Assembly (NCBI GenBank): GCA_016703965.1
Contig: JADJBB010000004.1
Coordinates: 496,001 to 560,000, forward strand
Length of the DNA stretch: 64,000 bases
DNA from: Acidobacteriota bacterium
GTDB taxonomy: Bacteria > Acidobacteriota > Blastocatellia > Pyrinomonadales > Pyrinomonadaceae
Direction: 5' to 3'
In this document: one piece after another, positions 27,316 to 35,904 of the stretch
Layout of the letters: the number at the start of each line of letters is the position of its first letter
Numbering within the stretch: the first letter of the stretch is position 1
The notes under the pieces: generated by a model
What the model saw: the letters and a program-made list of their open reading frames with translations, nothing else
What the model was told of the DNA's origin: nothing
Databases searched by the model: none
Position numbers and translations under genes: made by a program

Positions 27316-28212
27316 ATGACCGAAGGATCGCATAACAAAACTCTGTTAAAAATGCTGCTCGTGGTTGGTGCCTCGGCGATCTTCGCTGCAAGTTGTATCC
27401 AGCAATCGGCCAAAACGGTAGTGCCTTTGACAGCGTCGGAAACGCCCGAGCCGGTTGCCGTAAAAGCATCGAACAAAACATTTGAGGCGTTCTCTCATAA
27501 GATACCGGAACACAAGCAATTCGCTTGTGCTTCGTGCCATCAGCGCGAGGGACGCTCACTCGATATGGAATACGCGGGTCATGATTCCTGCATCGGCTGC
27601 CATCTCAACCAATTCACGGATCGTAGTCTGATGGATCGTGATAAGGTAATGTGCACAATTTGTCACAAGGAACTTCAGTCAAATCCGCCGCCGATGAAAG
27701 ACTTTCCGATACGTTTCCGCGAGGGCTTCAATATGAAGTTCGATCACGGCGCCCATGACAACGGTGCTGGCAGGCCGCCAGCCGGTTGTGCCTCATGCCA
27801 CCAGTCCGCCGGAGCGGGTAAAACTATTCCAGCCGGTTTTCAGGCTCATAACAACTGCTATACATGCCACACTGCCGAGAGTAAGATCGGATCGTGCAGC
27901 ACTTGCCATGAGCTGGCACCATACAGCCGTACATCTCCTGGACGAACTGCTTTCAGGGGAAGCTTTAGTCACGGGGAACACGGCAGGGTAAGCTGTGGCG
28001 ATTGCCACGACATTCGGCCCGGTGCTCCTCAAGGGCGTCAGGTCACAAATATCGCGGTCTCACAGCATTGCGGCGGATCCAATAACTGTGCCACTTGCCA
28101 TAACGGAGCAAGGGCGTTCGGTGATGGGAATTTTGCCGACGTAACAAGCTGTTCACGATGCCACGGAGGTTTAAGCTTTGATATGCTGGCTGGTGATCCC
28201 TGCAGGAAGTAG
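27316..28212 (+). CDS. Nonahaem c7-type cytochrome lipoprotein
   Basis: The start at 27316 is chosen because it gives a lipoprotein signal (LLVVGASAIFAASC); an upstream in-frame ATG (27238) lies inside the previous gene. Nine CxxCH motifs occur (CASCH, CIGCH, CTICH, CASCH, CYTCH, CSTCH, CGDCH, CATCH, CSRCH) with c(7)-type 'FxHxxH' spacers such as 'MKFDHGAHDNG' and 'GSFSHGEHGRVSCGDCH'. It would be membrane-anchored by its lipid in the periplasm or at the surface. Gap to the preceding cytochrome gene 11 bp. Confidence 0.87.
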   Translation: MTEGSHNKTLLKMLLVVGASAIFAASCIQQSAKTVVPLTASETPEPVAVKASNKTFEAFSHKIPEHKQFACASCHQREGRSLDMEYAGHDSCIGCHLNQFTDRSLMDRDKVMCTICHKELQSNPPPMKDFPIRFREGFNMKFDHGAHDNGAGRPPAGCASCHQSAGAGKTIPAGFQAHNNCYTCHTAESKIGSCSTCHELAPYSRTSPGRTAFRGSFSHGEHGRVSCGDCHDIRPGAPQGRQVTNIAVSQHCGGSNNCATCHNGARAFGDGNFADVTSCSRCHGGLSFDMLAGDPCRK

Positions 28213-28304
28213 GTGCCGCCATCGAGGTCGAACCGCGATCCCAGCGCATTCCCAAAAATATTGACATTGTCGGCGAAATGAGGTTTTAATAGGTGCAAAC
28301 TAAT

Positions 28305-28946
28305 ATGAAAAATTTGGCAAAACTGTTCGCTCTTTCTGTCTTCGGACTCGGCGCCTTGTTTGTTTTCGCGTGCACAGTCACTAACAAGTCGGCAGCTGAC
28401 GCTCAGCTCGCCTCGAAGGCTGTTCCGACTCCAGTTCCTCCGGCAAATGCTTCAGCGAACACCGCTCCGAACCCTCCGGCGGGCTCTAGCGACAAGAAGA
28501 TCACCAAGAAATTCGCCCTTAGCAAGGATAGTTTGTCAGAGTATGGAGAAGCTCCGTTTGATCACGAAACACACGCCGAAGGAAAATACAGCCCAGATGG
28601 CAAGTCGGTGATCGCCTGCGTCGAATGTCACCACACGGACCAGCCGAAGTCAGCTCTCAAACCGCCCCTAGTCACTTCTGAACGAGAAGTCGCACTCACG
28701 ATGGAAACGTGGAAGGCATCCACGCAGAAGGTTAACGAGTGCCGGGCATGCCATTTTCAGGAAGGAAACGTTCCAGACGGCAAAACGATGCCGGAGTTGA
28801 ATGGTAAGGTTCTCAATAATGAGTATTCCTATCACGTAAACTGCAACGTTTGCCACGACGCAGCTTTCAAGGCGAGACCGGAATTAAAAGGAAAGAAAGG
28901 CTTTGCGACCAGTAAAGACTGCTTGGTCTGTCACACAAAAAATTGA
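28305..28946 (+). CDS. Tetrahaem c7-type cytochrome lipoprotein
   Basis: The ATG at 28305 follows a GTG at 28293; the ATG gives a compact lipoprotein signal (MKNLAKLFALSVFGLGALFV, then FAC). An Ala/Pro-rich linker (about 30-65) leads to four CxxCH motifs (CVECH, CRACH, CNVCH, CLVCH), with 'APFDHETHAEGKYS' providing distal His ligands, as in triheme c7 proteins with one extra haem. It is likely a small mobile or tethered periplasmic carrier between the membrane module and the larger nonahaem proteins. Confidence 0.85.
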   Translation: MKNLAKLFALSVFGLGALFVFACTVTNKSAADAQLASKAVPTPVPPANASANTAPNPPAGSSDKKITKKFALSKDSLSEYGEAPFDHETHAEGKYSPDGKSVIACVECHHTDQPKSALKPPLVTSEREVALTMETWKASTQKVNECRACHFQEGNVPDGKTMPELNGKVLNNEYSYHVNCNVCHDAAFKARPELKGKKGFATSKDCLVCHTKN

Positions 28947-28950
28947 TCAA

Positions 28951-29355
28951 ATGGGACTCAGGCAGTGTGAGAAGTGCAGCGAGATGGTCGACGAAGCCAA
29001 GGCATTTTGCCCGGGCTGTGGCCAGGCATTGGTCGACGAGAAAGTGCGTGAAACGCGGTCGAATTTCGATACGGCAGATCATACAATGCAGCTCGGCCAG
29101 ACGATGTACAACCAAATGCTATCAGACATGGGCCTGAATATTTCAAAGGTCCCTGATCCGATTGAAAAGCGGATCGAGGTCATATCACCGGTTCAGACAG
29201 TACCAAAACCGCAACCGGTAAAACCGCTGGCCGATCCGAAACCTTCGGGGAGCAAAAAGTGGATAATTATTGCCATACTTTTAGTTTTACTACTTTTCAC
29301 GTTAGCAGTTATTTTCGCCGCGGCGGCATTTATTTACTGGTCAAAGTTTAGATAA
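28951..29355 (+). CDS. Zinc-ribbon, C-tail-anchored membrane protein
   Basis: A 134-residue protein starting at 28951, 4 bp after the preceding stop. The N-terminus carries a zinc ribbon (Cys6, Cys9, Cys20, Cys23); a Pro-rich linker leads to a single transmembrane segment near the end (WIIIAILLVLLLFTLAVIFA). The ribbon should be cytoplasmic. No enzymatic motif is present. Its conserved operon position suggests an accessory or scaffold part for the membrane redox complex; this is inference. Confidence 0.75.
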   Translation: MGLRQCEKCSEMVDEAKAFCPGCGQALVDEKVRETRSNFDTADHTMQLGQTMYNQMLSDMGLNISKVPDPIEKRIEVISPVQTVPKPQPVKPLADPKPSGSKKWIIIAILLVLLLFTLAVIFAAAAFIYWSKFR

Positions 29356-29387
29356 CTCATTTTCATTCCGACGGTCACAAGCTGCCC

Positions 29388-31862
29388 ATGGCACGTGAAA
29401 TTGAAAAGCACGAGCAGATAATCGAGGCATTTCGTGATGTTGATATCGTCTCCGAACTGGTCGAAAAGCTGCCAAATGGCGAGTTTCGTAATGAACTCGA
29501 CATGGATATCATTTTGTTCGGCCGCAGCTATCGTGGCAAACAGGTCGGGCCATACACACGCCTTTTAGAGTTCGCTCCGGGCGACATAATAGTTCAGGAA
29601 AACAGCTGGGAAAGCAGCATCTTTTACATCCTCGTCAGCGGCCAGCTCGACGCATCGGTTTCGGAACCAAATGGCAATCGAAAAAAAGTAGGTGAGATCC
29701 TTCCGGGCAGCTCCTTCGGCGAAATGGCCCTTCTCTCCGGCACGCCGCGAACCGCGTCTGTTTCCGTTTCGGGTAATATTCCGGCCCGCGTTCTTGAATT
29801 TACGCGGCCTGCGATCCGACTCCTAAGGAAACTCCCGAAATTTGGCCGTGCTCTCGATAGAAATTACCGCAATTATGGCTTGACTCTCACACTGAATGAG
29901 ATCAAGGATTTCACTCATCTTGACCTCGACCGAGATCTATTGGGCCGCCTAAATGATGCAGCTCGTTTCGCGGTTTACGAAAAAGATCATGTACTCTTCC
30001 GCGAGGGCGACCCGGTAAATCGTGTCGTGTTTGTCCGGAACGGGTGGATACAGCGAGTCTCGGGCCTGGAATTTAACCCAAAGGCCGCTGATATGCTGAT
30101 CGAGACCGATGAATCCGTCGGGCTGGATTTTCTGGGCGCAGGAACGTGTTTGGGGATCGACGCCGTCGATAAACCCGGCGACTGGAAATATACAGCAACG
30201 GTTCGCGGGCGAACTGAAGTGATCGAGGTCGCTATATCGAGACTTCGCGAAGACCAGGCACTGAGCGGCGCGATCATGCCGTTTCTTAAAACTTCTGCCG
30301 GCAAGTCGGACATACCGTCTCATCCGCAAGATACGCGAGTTATAACGGCAGCCAGCCGCGAGATCGAAACCGGTGTCGTGGACGGCGTAAACCTGCTCGT
30401 CATGGACATGGCAAAATGCATCCGCTGCGGCAATTGCTCGCTCGCGTGTCACAAGGTCCACGGCAATTCGCGTCTCGTTCGTCGCGGTATCCATATTGAG
30501 CGCCCGGTAAAAGCTAACGCATGGAACCTGCAGAGCGTGCTCGCGCCGTCAGTGTGTATGCACTGCCAGGACCCGGAATGCCTAACGGGCTGCCCAACCG
30601 GGGCGATCGCTCGTTTCCCGGACGGCGAGATCGATATCAATCCAAAGACCTGTATCGGCTGCGGCGACTGTGCTACCCAATGTCCCTACAACGCGATTTC
30701 GATGATCGCGAAACCCGACCCTAAAATAAAGAGCGGGAAAGGCATTGTTTCTAAGACATTATCTGCCTTCTCGTTGAGTCGTGCGACACTTCCTGAACCG
30801 GTAACACAAACCGAAAGCCTACTGGCCGTAAAATGTAATCTTTGCAAAGACACCGGCCTCAACAAGCCAGGAACGAAAACCTCGAAATACTCTTGTGAAG
30901 AAAATTGTCCAACCGGAGCGCTCGTCCGGGTTAATCCGCGAGAATATTTCGGTGAGGTAAACGAAACTCTCGGCCTTATCCAGCGAAGCAAGACGCATGC
31001 GATCGGGGTTAACATTCATAAATTTGACCTCAGATCGGTGCTTTGGCATATTTTTGGCGTCCTTATGGTGCTGATCGGCGGCGGAGCGGCCATTTGGGCG
31101 ACCCAAAAGTTCACTCAGGATCTCGCTCTTAGCCCGGACACGTGGTTGACGATGCGGTGGATAACGGGATTAGTCGGACTAGCCGGGATCGTTTGGGTAA
31201 TGGCATACCCAGCCCGCAAACAGGTTTATAGGCGACGAGCGGGAGCATTGCGGTACTGGATGCTTTCGCATGTTTACCTCGGGGTATTTGCGGGAGTTTT
31301 GCTACTAGTGCATGGTGGCTCAAACTCGGGCGGCTTGCTTACGACGTTCCTAATGATCACCTTCGACCTGGTTATCGCAACGGGGATCTTCGGAGCGGCG
31401 TGTTACTTCATTGTTCCTCGCTTCATGACCCGAATAGAGCGCGAGCCGCTGCTGATCGAAGATCTGCAGGCTCGTCGTGAGGAACTTCGTGCCGAATTGG
31501 TGCGATCGACCGATGCGACAACAAATCCCGATCTGAAAAGCCTCATACAGCGAAAGGTGCGTCGTCGTTTTCTCGGCCTTAGGTATTTGTTGAGGCAATA
31601 TCTAAAACAGGAAGACCTACAATCTATGCTGGCCGAGGCTCGGGAGGAATTTCGTGATGCCACGTCGGGCATGTCGCGAGCCGATGATTCCAGACTGATC
31701 GATGCGGTTGAGAATGCAGCGACTCTACGGCGAGTAGATGCCCTCCTGCTTCTCCATAAGCTATTAAAGATCTGGGTAGCTCCGCATGTGCTTTTTACAT
31801 CGATAATGTTGGCTCTGATGTTGATCCATATCGCTCAGGTAGTTTATTTTAACGTTCGCTAG
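29388..31862 (+). CDS. Fusion of two cNMP-binding domains, 4x[4Fe-4S] ferredoxin and His-rich membrane anchor
   Basis: An 824-residue multidomain protein. Two cyclic-nucleotide-binding-like beta-rolls (about 50-170, with the clear 'GEMALLSGTPRTASV' phosphate cassette, and about 190-310, with a degenerate cassette) precede a DmsB/NrfC/HybA-type ferredoxin (about 335-520) with four Cys groups: CIRCGNCSLAC, CMHCQDPECLTGC, CIGCGDCATQC and CNLCKDTG...CEENC. The C-terminal part (about 545-824) has about five hydrophobic helices with His in or next to them (WHIFG, SHVYLG, LVHGG, APHVLF, LIHIAQ), suggesting haem b. A cytoplasmic signal could thus gate electron transfer into the membrane. Function is inferred from domains. 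Confidence 0.8.
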   Translation: MAREIEKHEQIIEAFRDVDIVSELVEKLPNGEFRNELDMDIILFGRSYRGKQVGPYTRLLEFAPGDIIVQENSWESSIFYILVSGQLDASVSEPNGNRKKVGEILPGSSFGEMALLSGTPRTASVSVSGNIPARVLEFTRPAIRLLRKLPKFGRALDRNYRNYGLTLTLNEIKDFTHLDLDRDLLGRLNDAARFAVYEKDHVLFREGDPVNRVVFVRNGWIQRVSGLEFNPKAADMLIETDESVGLDFLGAGTCLGIDAVDKPGDWKYTATVRGRTEVIEVAISRLREDQALSGAIMPFLKTSAGKSDIPSHPQDTRVITAASREIETGVVDGVNLLVMDMAKCIRCGNCSLACHKVHGNSRLVRRGIHIERPVKANAWNLQSVLAPSVCMHCQDPECLTGCPTGAIARFPDGEIDINPKTCIGCGDCATQCPYNAISMIAKPDPKIKSGKGIVSKTLSAFSLSRATLPEPVTQTESLLAVKCNLCKDTGLNKPGTKTSKYSCEENCPTGALVRVNPREYFGEVNETLGLIQRSKTHAIGVNIHKFDLRSVLWHIFGVLMVLIGGGAAIWATQKFTQDLALSPDTWLTMRWITGLVGLAGIVWVMAYPARKQVYRRRAGALRYWMLSHVYLGVFAGVLLLVHGGSNSGGLLTTFLMITFDLVIATGIFGAACYFIVPRFMTRIEREPLLIEDLQARREELRAELVRSTDATTNPDLKSLIQRKVRRRFLGLRYLLRQYLKQEDLQSMLAEAREEFRDATSGMSRADDSRLIDAVENAATLRRVDALLLLHKLLKIWVAPHVLFTSIMLALMLIHIAQVVYFNVR

Positions 31863-31869
31863 ACTTTTG

Positions 31870-33297
31870 ATGGGCCAGGAAACGGGAAAATTTACGGTAT
31901 CTTACTCCGATCTTGATAAACCTTCGTTTACGGTCGGTAAGGATGGCATTTACATTGGCCGCCTCGATACGTGCGAGATCGTGCTCGATCACAATACCGT
32001 CTCTCGAATCCACGCCGGGATCAATTTCCGCGACGGGAAGTATTTCCTCATAAATCTATCAACGTCAAATGTTCTGACGCTGAACGGACGGCTGCTCGGG
32101 GCTCAAAAAGACGATATTTTGGCTGACGGCGATACGATCCAGATCGGGCCATTCACTCTGACGGTCGGCCGATTTGAAGATGATCTATTACTGATCGTCG
32201 AATCACAGTTTTCGGAGCAGATACCTAAAAATACAGGCGGACTCGCACCGAAGCCCGCCACACCAAAAACACCGGCGCCGACATCCGACGGCGTCCTGAA
32301 GGTTTTCTGGGAAAAGCGCAACCGAGAGAAAGAAGACTGGGGTACACGGCTACGGCCTACCGAAAAACCAAAGCCGGGAAAAGCGATGTTCAACTGGCGG
32401 CCGACCGGCGATCTACGGCGGCCTTGGCGATTCGGTCTTTTTGTGTGGGCATTTTTACTGATAGGAGCTGTCGGAGCATTCGCTTTTTTCCGCTATCCTC
32501 AAACTTATGCGCCCAAGCCTCTCTCAAACCCACACGCTCAAAAGATTGAGGGCAGCACTATAGCCGCCGCGTCAAACGGCAATTCTTGTACAACCTGCCA
32601 TACGCCGAATGAGCCCTTGGAAAATTCCTGCATCAAGTGCCATCAGGGAACTGAATTTCACGCGTCGAATACGAAAGCCCACGAGCAGGCAGGCATAACC
32701 TGTACGGTTTGTCACAAGGAACATCAGGGTGCCGATTTCCAAATTACGACAACGGCTATCCAGAGTTGTGCCGAGTGTCACAATGACAGTAATTCCAAAA
32801 CCTATAACGGCAAATCGGTTCGCACAGCTCACGCGGGTTCCTACGGATACCCGATCGTTGACGGCGTTTGGAAATGGAAAGGTGTTTATAAAGAGGTTGC
32901 TGATGCGATCCCTGAGATAAACAACTCAGCAACCGGCGACAAAGATGAGCAGGCACGGCTGAGCAGGCAGTTTCACACGATCCATGTAGCACGATTAAAG
33001 GCTCCTGCGGGTGTGAAAGGTGATTCCAAGGGTCTGGTCTCATGCTCGACGTGCCATAACAGCTTCGACCCGATCGATCGCACCACGCCCCGGCAAACCT
33101 GTGCTGCGTGCCACACAACAGCGATTGACGCAGTCGACAGAGACAAGCGGTTCGGGGCGTTGCCGGCGAACTGCATCTCATGCCACGTACAACATCCTTA
33201 CAGCGCAGGGCGTTGGAATGAGTTTTTGACCCCGGATGCACTAACCCGCCGGAGGACTGCGGTGATCGATCAAATTACGAAAATGAGCGGCCAATGA
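31870..33297 (+). CDS. Fusion of an FHA domain, transmembrane helix and heptahaem cytochrome c
   Basis: Starts at the ATG at 31870 (a TTG three bases upstream is less likely). Residues about 20-110 form an FHA phosphothreonine-binding domain with its key residues visible: 'IGRLDTCEIVLDHNTVSRIHAGI' contains Gly30-Arg31, Ser45 and His48. A basic/Pro linker and one helix (about 182-203) lead to a periplasmic part with seven CxxCH motifs (CTTCH, CIKCH, CTVCH, CAECH, CSTCH, CAACH, CISCH). The topology would place the FHA domain in the cytoplasm and the haems outside. Its stop overlaps the next start by 4 bp. A kinase or phosphoprotein partner is not encoded nearby. Confidence 0.83.
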   Translation: MGQETGKFTVSYSDLDKPSFTVGKDGIYIGRLDTCEIVLDHNTVSRIHAGINFRDGKYFLINLSTSNVLTLNGRLLGAQKDDILADGDTIQIGPFTLTVGRFEDDLLLIVESQFSEQIPKNTGGLAPKPATPKTPAPTSDGVLKVFWEKRNREKEDWGTRLRPTEKPKPGKAMFNWRPTGDLRRPWRFGLFVWAFLLIGAVGAFAFFRYPQTYAPKPLSNPHAQKIEGSTIAAASNGNSCTTCHTPNEPLENSCIKCHQGTEFHASNTKAHEQAGITCTVCHKEHQGADFQITTTAIQSCAECHNDSNSKTYNGKSVRTAHAGSYGYPIVDGVWKWKGVYKEVADAIPEINNSATGDKDEQARLSRQFHTIHVARLKAPAGVKGDSKGLVSCSTCHNSFDPIDRTTPRQTCAACHTTAIDAVDRDKRFGALPANCISCHVQHPYSAGRWNEFLTPDALTRRRTAVIDQITKMSGQ

Positions 33298-35189
33298 AAT
33301 TCTTTCATATACTTTCATGCTTAACCGTTCTCGGCCTGCTCATCTGGCTGAACCAGATGATCGTACCCGAATCCATGCCCCGATATGGCGGGCTCACCTG
33401 GATCGGTTGGGCAAGCCTCGCCCTGGTCGGTGTTGCGTCGGGTTTATTTATTATTTTTACAGATTCGGCCAGGGCATTTGGCTTTTTTCGGGCTCGGGAT
33501 GAAAGAGCGGCTCCGCCGACTCACATCCGCACACTGGATCGCAGCGAACTTAAGGAACTTGGCCTGGAAAAGTATCGCGGTCCCAGCTATCCACATCCAG
33601 TAATTTTTCCGGAAAGGTGCATTGGCTGTCAGGCTTGTGTGGATGCCTGTCCACACGACGTCTTGGCGATCGTAGACGGTAGAGCATCAGCCGTAGCTCC
33701 CGACCTTTGTATGGAGGACACGGCCTGCCAGGCCGAATGTCCCGTCAATCCAAAAGCCTGCATCGTCATCAACACGGCGAAAGAAGTTCGTTCTATGCCC
33801 ACCCCGACGAGGGATGGAGCATCGTTTCAGACGAATGTTCCGGGTTGTTTCATTATCGGCGATGTCTCAGGCGTTCCACTTATTAAGAATGCCGTTAAAG
33901 AAGGTGCGGACGTTATCGCACATATTGCATCCGACCTTGCCTCCGCTCCGCCCGAGCCTAAGGCTGAATACGACGTAGCGATAATCGGTATCGGCCAGGG
34001 CGGAGCTTCAGCCGCCGCCGCCGCGTGTGAGGCAAAACTGCGTTACGTCGGTATCGAGCAGGACAAGATCCTTTCGACGATCGATCTGTACCCGAAAGGG
34101 AAATATATTTTCTTCAAACCTGACACTAAGGATTGGTTCGGCGGCATTCCTGTGACCGGCCTCGGGCTCGCAAAAGCCAAATATGGTGGTGACGCCGCAG
34201 ATGACAGCCAAACAGTTATCGACGCCGTAGGTGCAGAACTCGTTAACTTCGCACACGAACAGACACCGTTGATCCATGCTCAGATCATTGCGAAAATTCC
34301 ACGGGCCTTGCAAGCCGAATTATCCCCATTGCTTTCCGAAAAGATCGAAAAAGAACTAAAAAAACGCATTGTCCTTTTCCTCCGATCTAAAGGCCAAGGC
34401 GACTGGGCAAATCTCTATCGATCACATTTCCTCGCTCATAGCGATACCCTTTTGCAAACTTTAATGGCTGAGATCATCGACCAGCTCGAGACAAAAATTC
34501 CGGGGGATCAACGCGAAAACATTCTCAATGTTTGGCTTAACAGCCTCGCCGACAAAGGCGTGGTTATAAACGAAAACGAAAGCTGTAAAACGGTGAACCG
34601 CGCCGAGGACGGCGATTATTTTATAACCAACACCGAACGCGGAGCAGAAAAAAAACCTCAAACCTATCGATCTCGGCGCGTCATTATAGCCATCGGCCTA
34701 CGCGGTGCCCCGAACAAACTCCGGCTGCCAAATGAAGATCTTAAGGCGATCATCGACGGGCGCGAGCAGCAAAAGGTCATCTACGGGCTCTCAAACCCAA
34801 TGGATTTTCGAGGTAAGCATCTGGTCGTTGTCGGCGGCGGTAATGTTGCGGTCGAGGCGGCCGTTGACCTAGTCGCGGTTCGTGATGGGGCATCGATCAC
34901 ACCGCGAAAGCCAGAGGACATGAACAAGGTTACGGTGCTTGTTCGCGATTATCTGGCCCCGACCGTCAAATTTGGCAATAAGCTGCAGTTGTATACTTGC
35001 GCGGAGGACGGCATCCTCGATCTAAAATTTGGCGTCGGGATCAAGGAAATGCGTGAGCATGAGCTTGTCTTGGAAAATGTCGTTACCAAAGAAGAGGTTG
35101 GAACGATCAAAAATGATTTTGTTTTCGCCCTGATCGGCGGCGAGCGGCCTAATAGATTTTTAGAGTCGATCGGTATTACTATTAAATAG
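33294..35189 (+). CDS. Membrane-bound ferredoxin - thioredoxin-reductase-like FAD/NAD(P) oxidoreductase
   Basis: Two N-terminal hydrophobic segments (about 5-22 and 32-55) anchor it. A ferredoxin domain follows (about 105-160): CIGCQACVDACP is a full [4Fe-4S] motif and 'CMEDTACQAECPVNPKAC' supplies a second Cys set. Then come a flavin-binding Rossmann motif (VAIIGIGQGGASAAA, about 228) and a second dinucleotide site (LVVVGGGNVAVEAA, about 507). The redox-active CxxC of thioredoxin reductases is missing, and a helical stretch of about 130 residues (about 295-425) is inserted between the FAD halves. It likely links NAD(P)H to the membrane Fe-S/haem chain; direction unknown. Confidence 0.83.
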   Translation: MKFFHILSCLTVLGLLIWLNQMIVPESMPRYGGLTWIGWASLALVGVASGLFIIFTDSARAFGFFRARDERAAPPTHIRTLDRSELKELGLEKYRGPSYPHPVIFPERCIGCQACVDACPHDVLAIVDGRASAVAPDLCMEDTACQAECPVNPKACIVINTAKEVRSMPTPTRDGASFQTNVPGCFIIGDVSGVPLIKNAVKEGADVIAHIASDLASAPPEPKAEYDVAIIGIGQGGASAAAAACEAKLRYVGIEQDKILSTIDLYPKGKYIFFKPDTKDWFGGIPVTGLGLAKAKYGGDAADDSQTVIDAVGAELVNFAHEQTPLIHAQIIAKIPRALQAELSPLLSEKIEKELKKRIVLFLRSKGQGDWANLYRSHFLAHSDTLLQTLMAEIIDQLETKIPGDQRENILNVWLNSLADKGVVINENESCKTVNRAEDGDYFITNTERGAEKKPQTYRSRRVIIAIGLRGAPNKLRLPNEDLKAIIDGREQQKVIYGLSNPMDFRGKHLVVVGGGNVAVEAAVDLVAVRDGASITPRKPEDMNKVTVLVRDYLAPTVKFGNKLQLYTCAEDGILDLKFGVGIKEMREHELVLENVVTKEEVGTIKNDFVFALIGGERPNRFLESIGITIK

Positions 35190-35191
35190 TA

Positions 35192-35899
35192 ATGAAGAAA
35201 GAAAACATAATGTTCGGTGTCTTTGGGCTGATAGTCGGCCTGGTTGTCGGGTTTGTTTTTGCGAATAGCGTCAATAAAACGGGCATCGAAAAGGCTTCAA
35301 CCCAGTCATTAAGCGTTACCGGGGCTCCGGCTAATCCCGCTATCCCGCCCGACCATCCGCCCGTCGGTGGATCGACCGGAGATGCGACTCAAACCGCCCC
35401 CACAGCTCAGGTAATGGAGTCGATCGAAAAAGCTAAACAGCAGCCGCAAAACTTCGAAGCTCAAATGACGGCCGCGGATCTGTACTATCAGATACAACGG
35501 TTTGAGGATGCGGCCAAATACTATGAGGTGGCCAGCAAACTAAAACCAGCGGAAGCCGAACCAATTATAAAAGCTGGAAACGCTTTTTTTGATGCAGAAA
35601 AGTATGAGATCGCAGAATCCTGGTACGTCAGGGCACTGGAGAAGGAGCCAAAGAACATCAGCGTCCGGACTGATCTTGGGCTGACTTTTTTCTTACGCGA
35701 ACCCCGCGACATAGATCGTGCGATCAAAGAATACAAGGTTTCCCTTGGAATTGATCCCGAGCATGAAATAACGCTCCAAAACCTCGCGCTCGCATACAGC
35801 GAAAAAGGCGACAAAGAGAGCCTGAAAACAACTATCGAAAAGCTGAAAAAGATAAATCCCAAAAATCCCGCAGTAATTAAGGCCGAAGGATCGTTATAG
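35192..35899 (+). CDS. Membrane-anchored TPR-repeat protein
   Basis: A 235-residue protein with an N-terminal signal anchor (about 8-26), a low-complexity linker and three to four tetratricopeptide repeats (about 88-225; for example 'FEDAAKYYEVASKLKPAEAEPIIKAGNAFFDAEKYEIAESWYVRALEKEPKN' in part). It starts 2 bp after the flavoprotein stop and is the last gene of the plus-strand redox operon. TPR proteins here may act as assembly scaffolds; no catalytic motif is seen. Convergent with the GH5 gene, 5 bp away. Confidence 0.82.
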   Translation: MKKENIMFGVFGLIVGLVVGFVFANSVNKTGIEKASTQSLSVTGAPANPAIPPDHPPVGGSTGDATQTAPTAQVMESIEKAKQQPQNFEAQMTAADLYYQIQRFEDAAKYYEVASKLKPAEAEPIIKAGNAFFDAEKYEIAESWYVRALEKEPKNISVRTDLGLTFFLREPRDIDRAIKEYKVSLGIDPEHEITLQNLALAYSEKGDKESLKTTIEKLKKINPKNPAVIKAEGSL

Positions 35900-35904
35900 G
35901 CACC

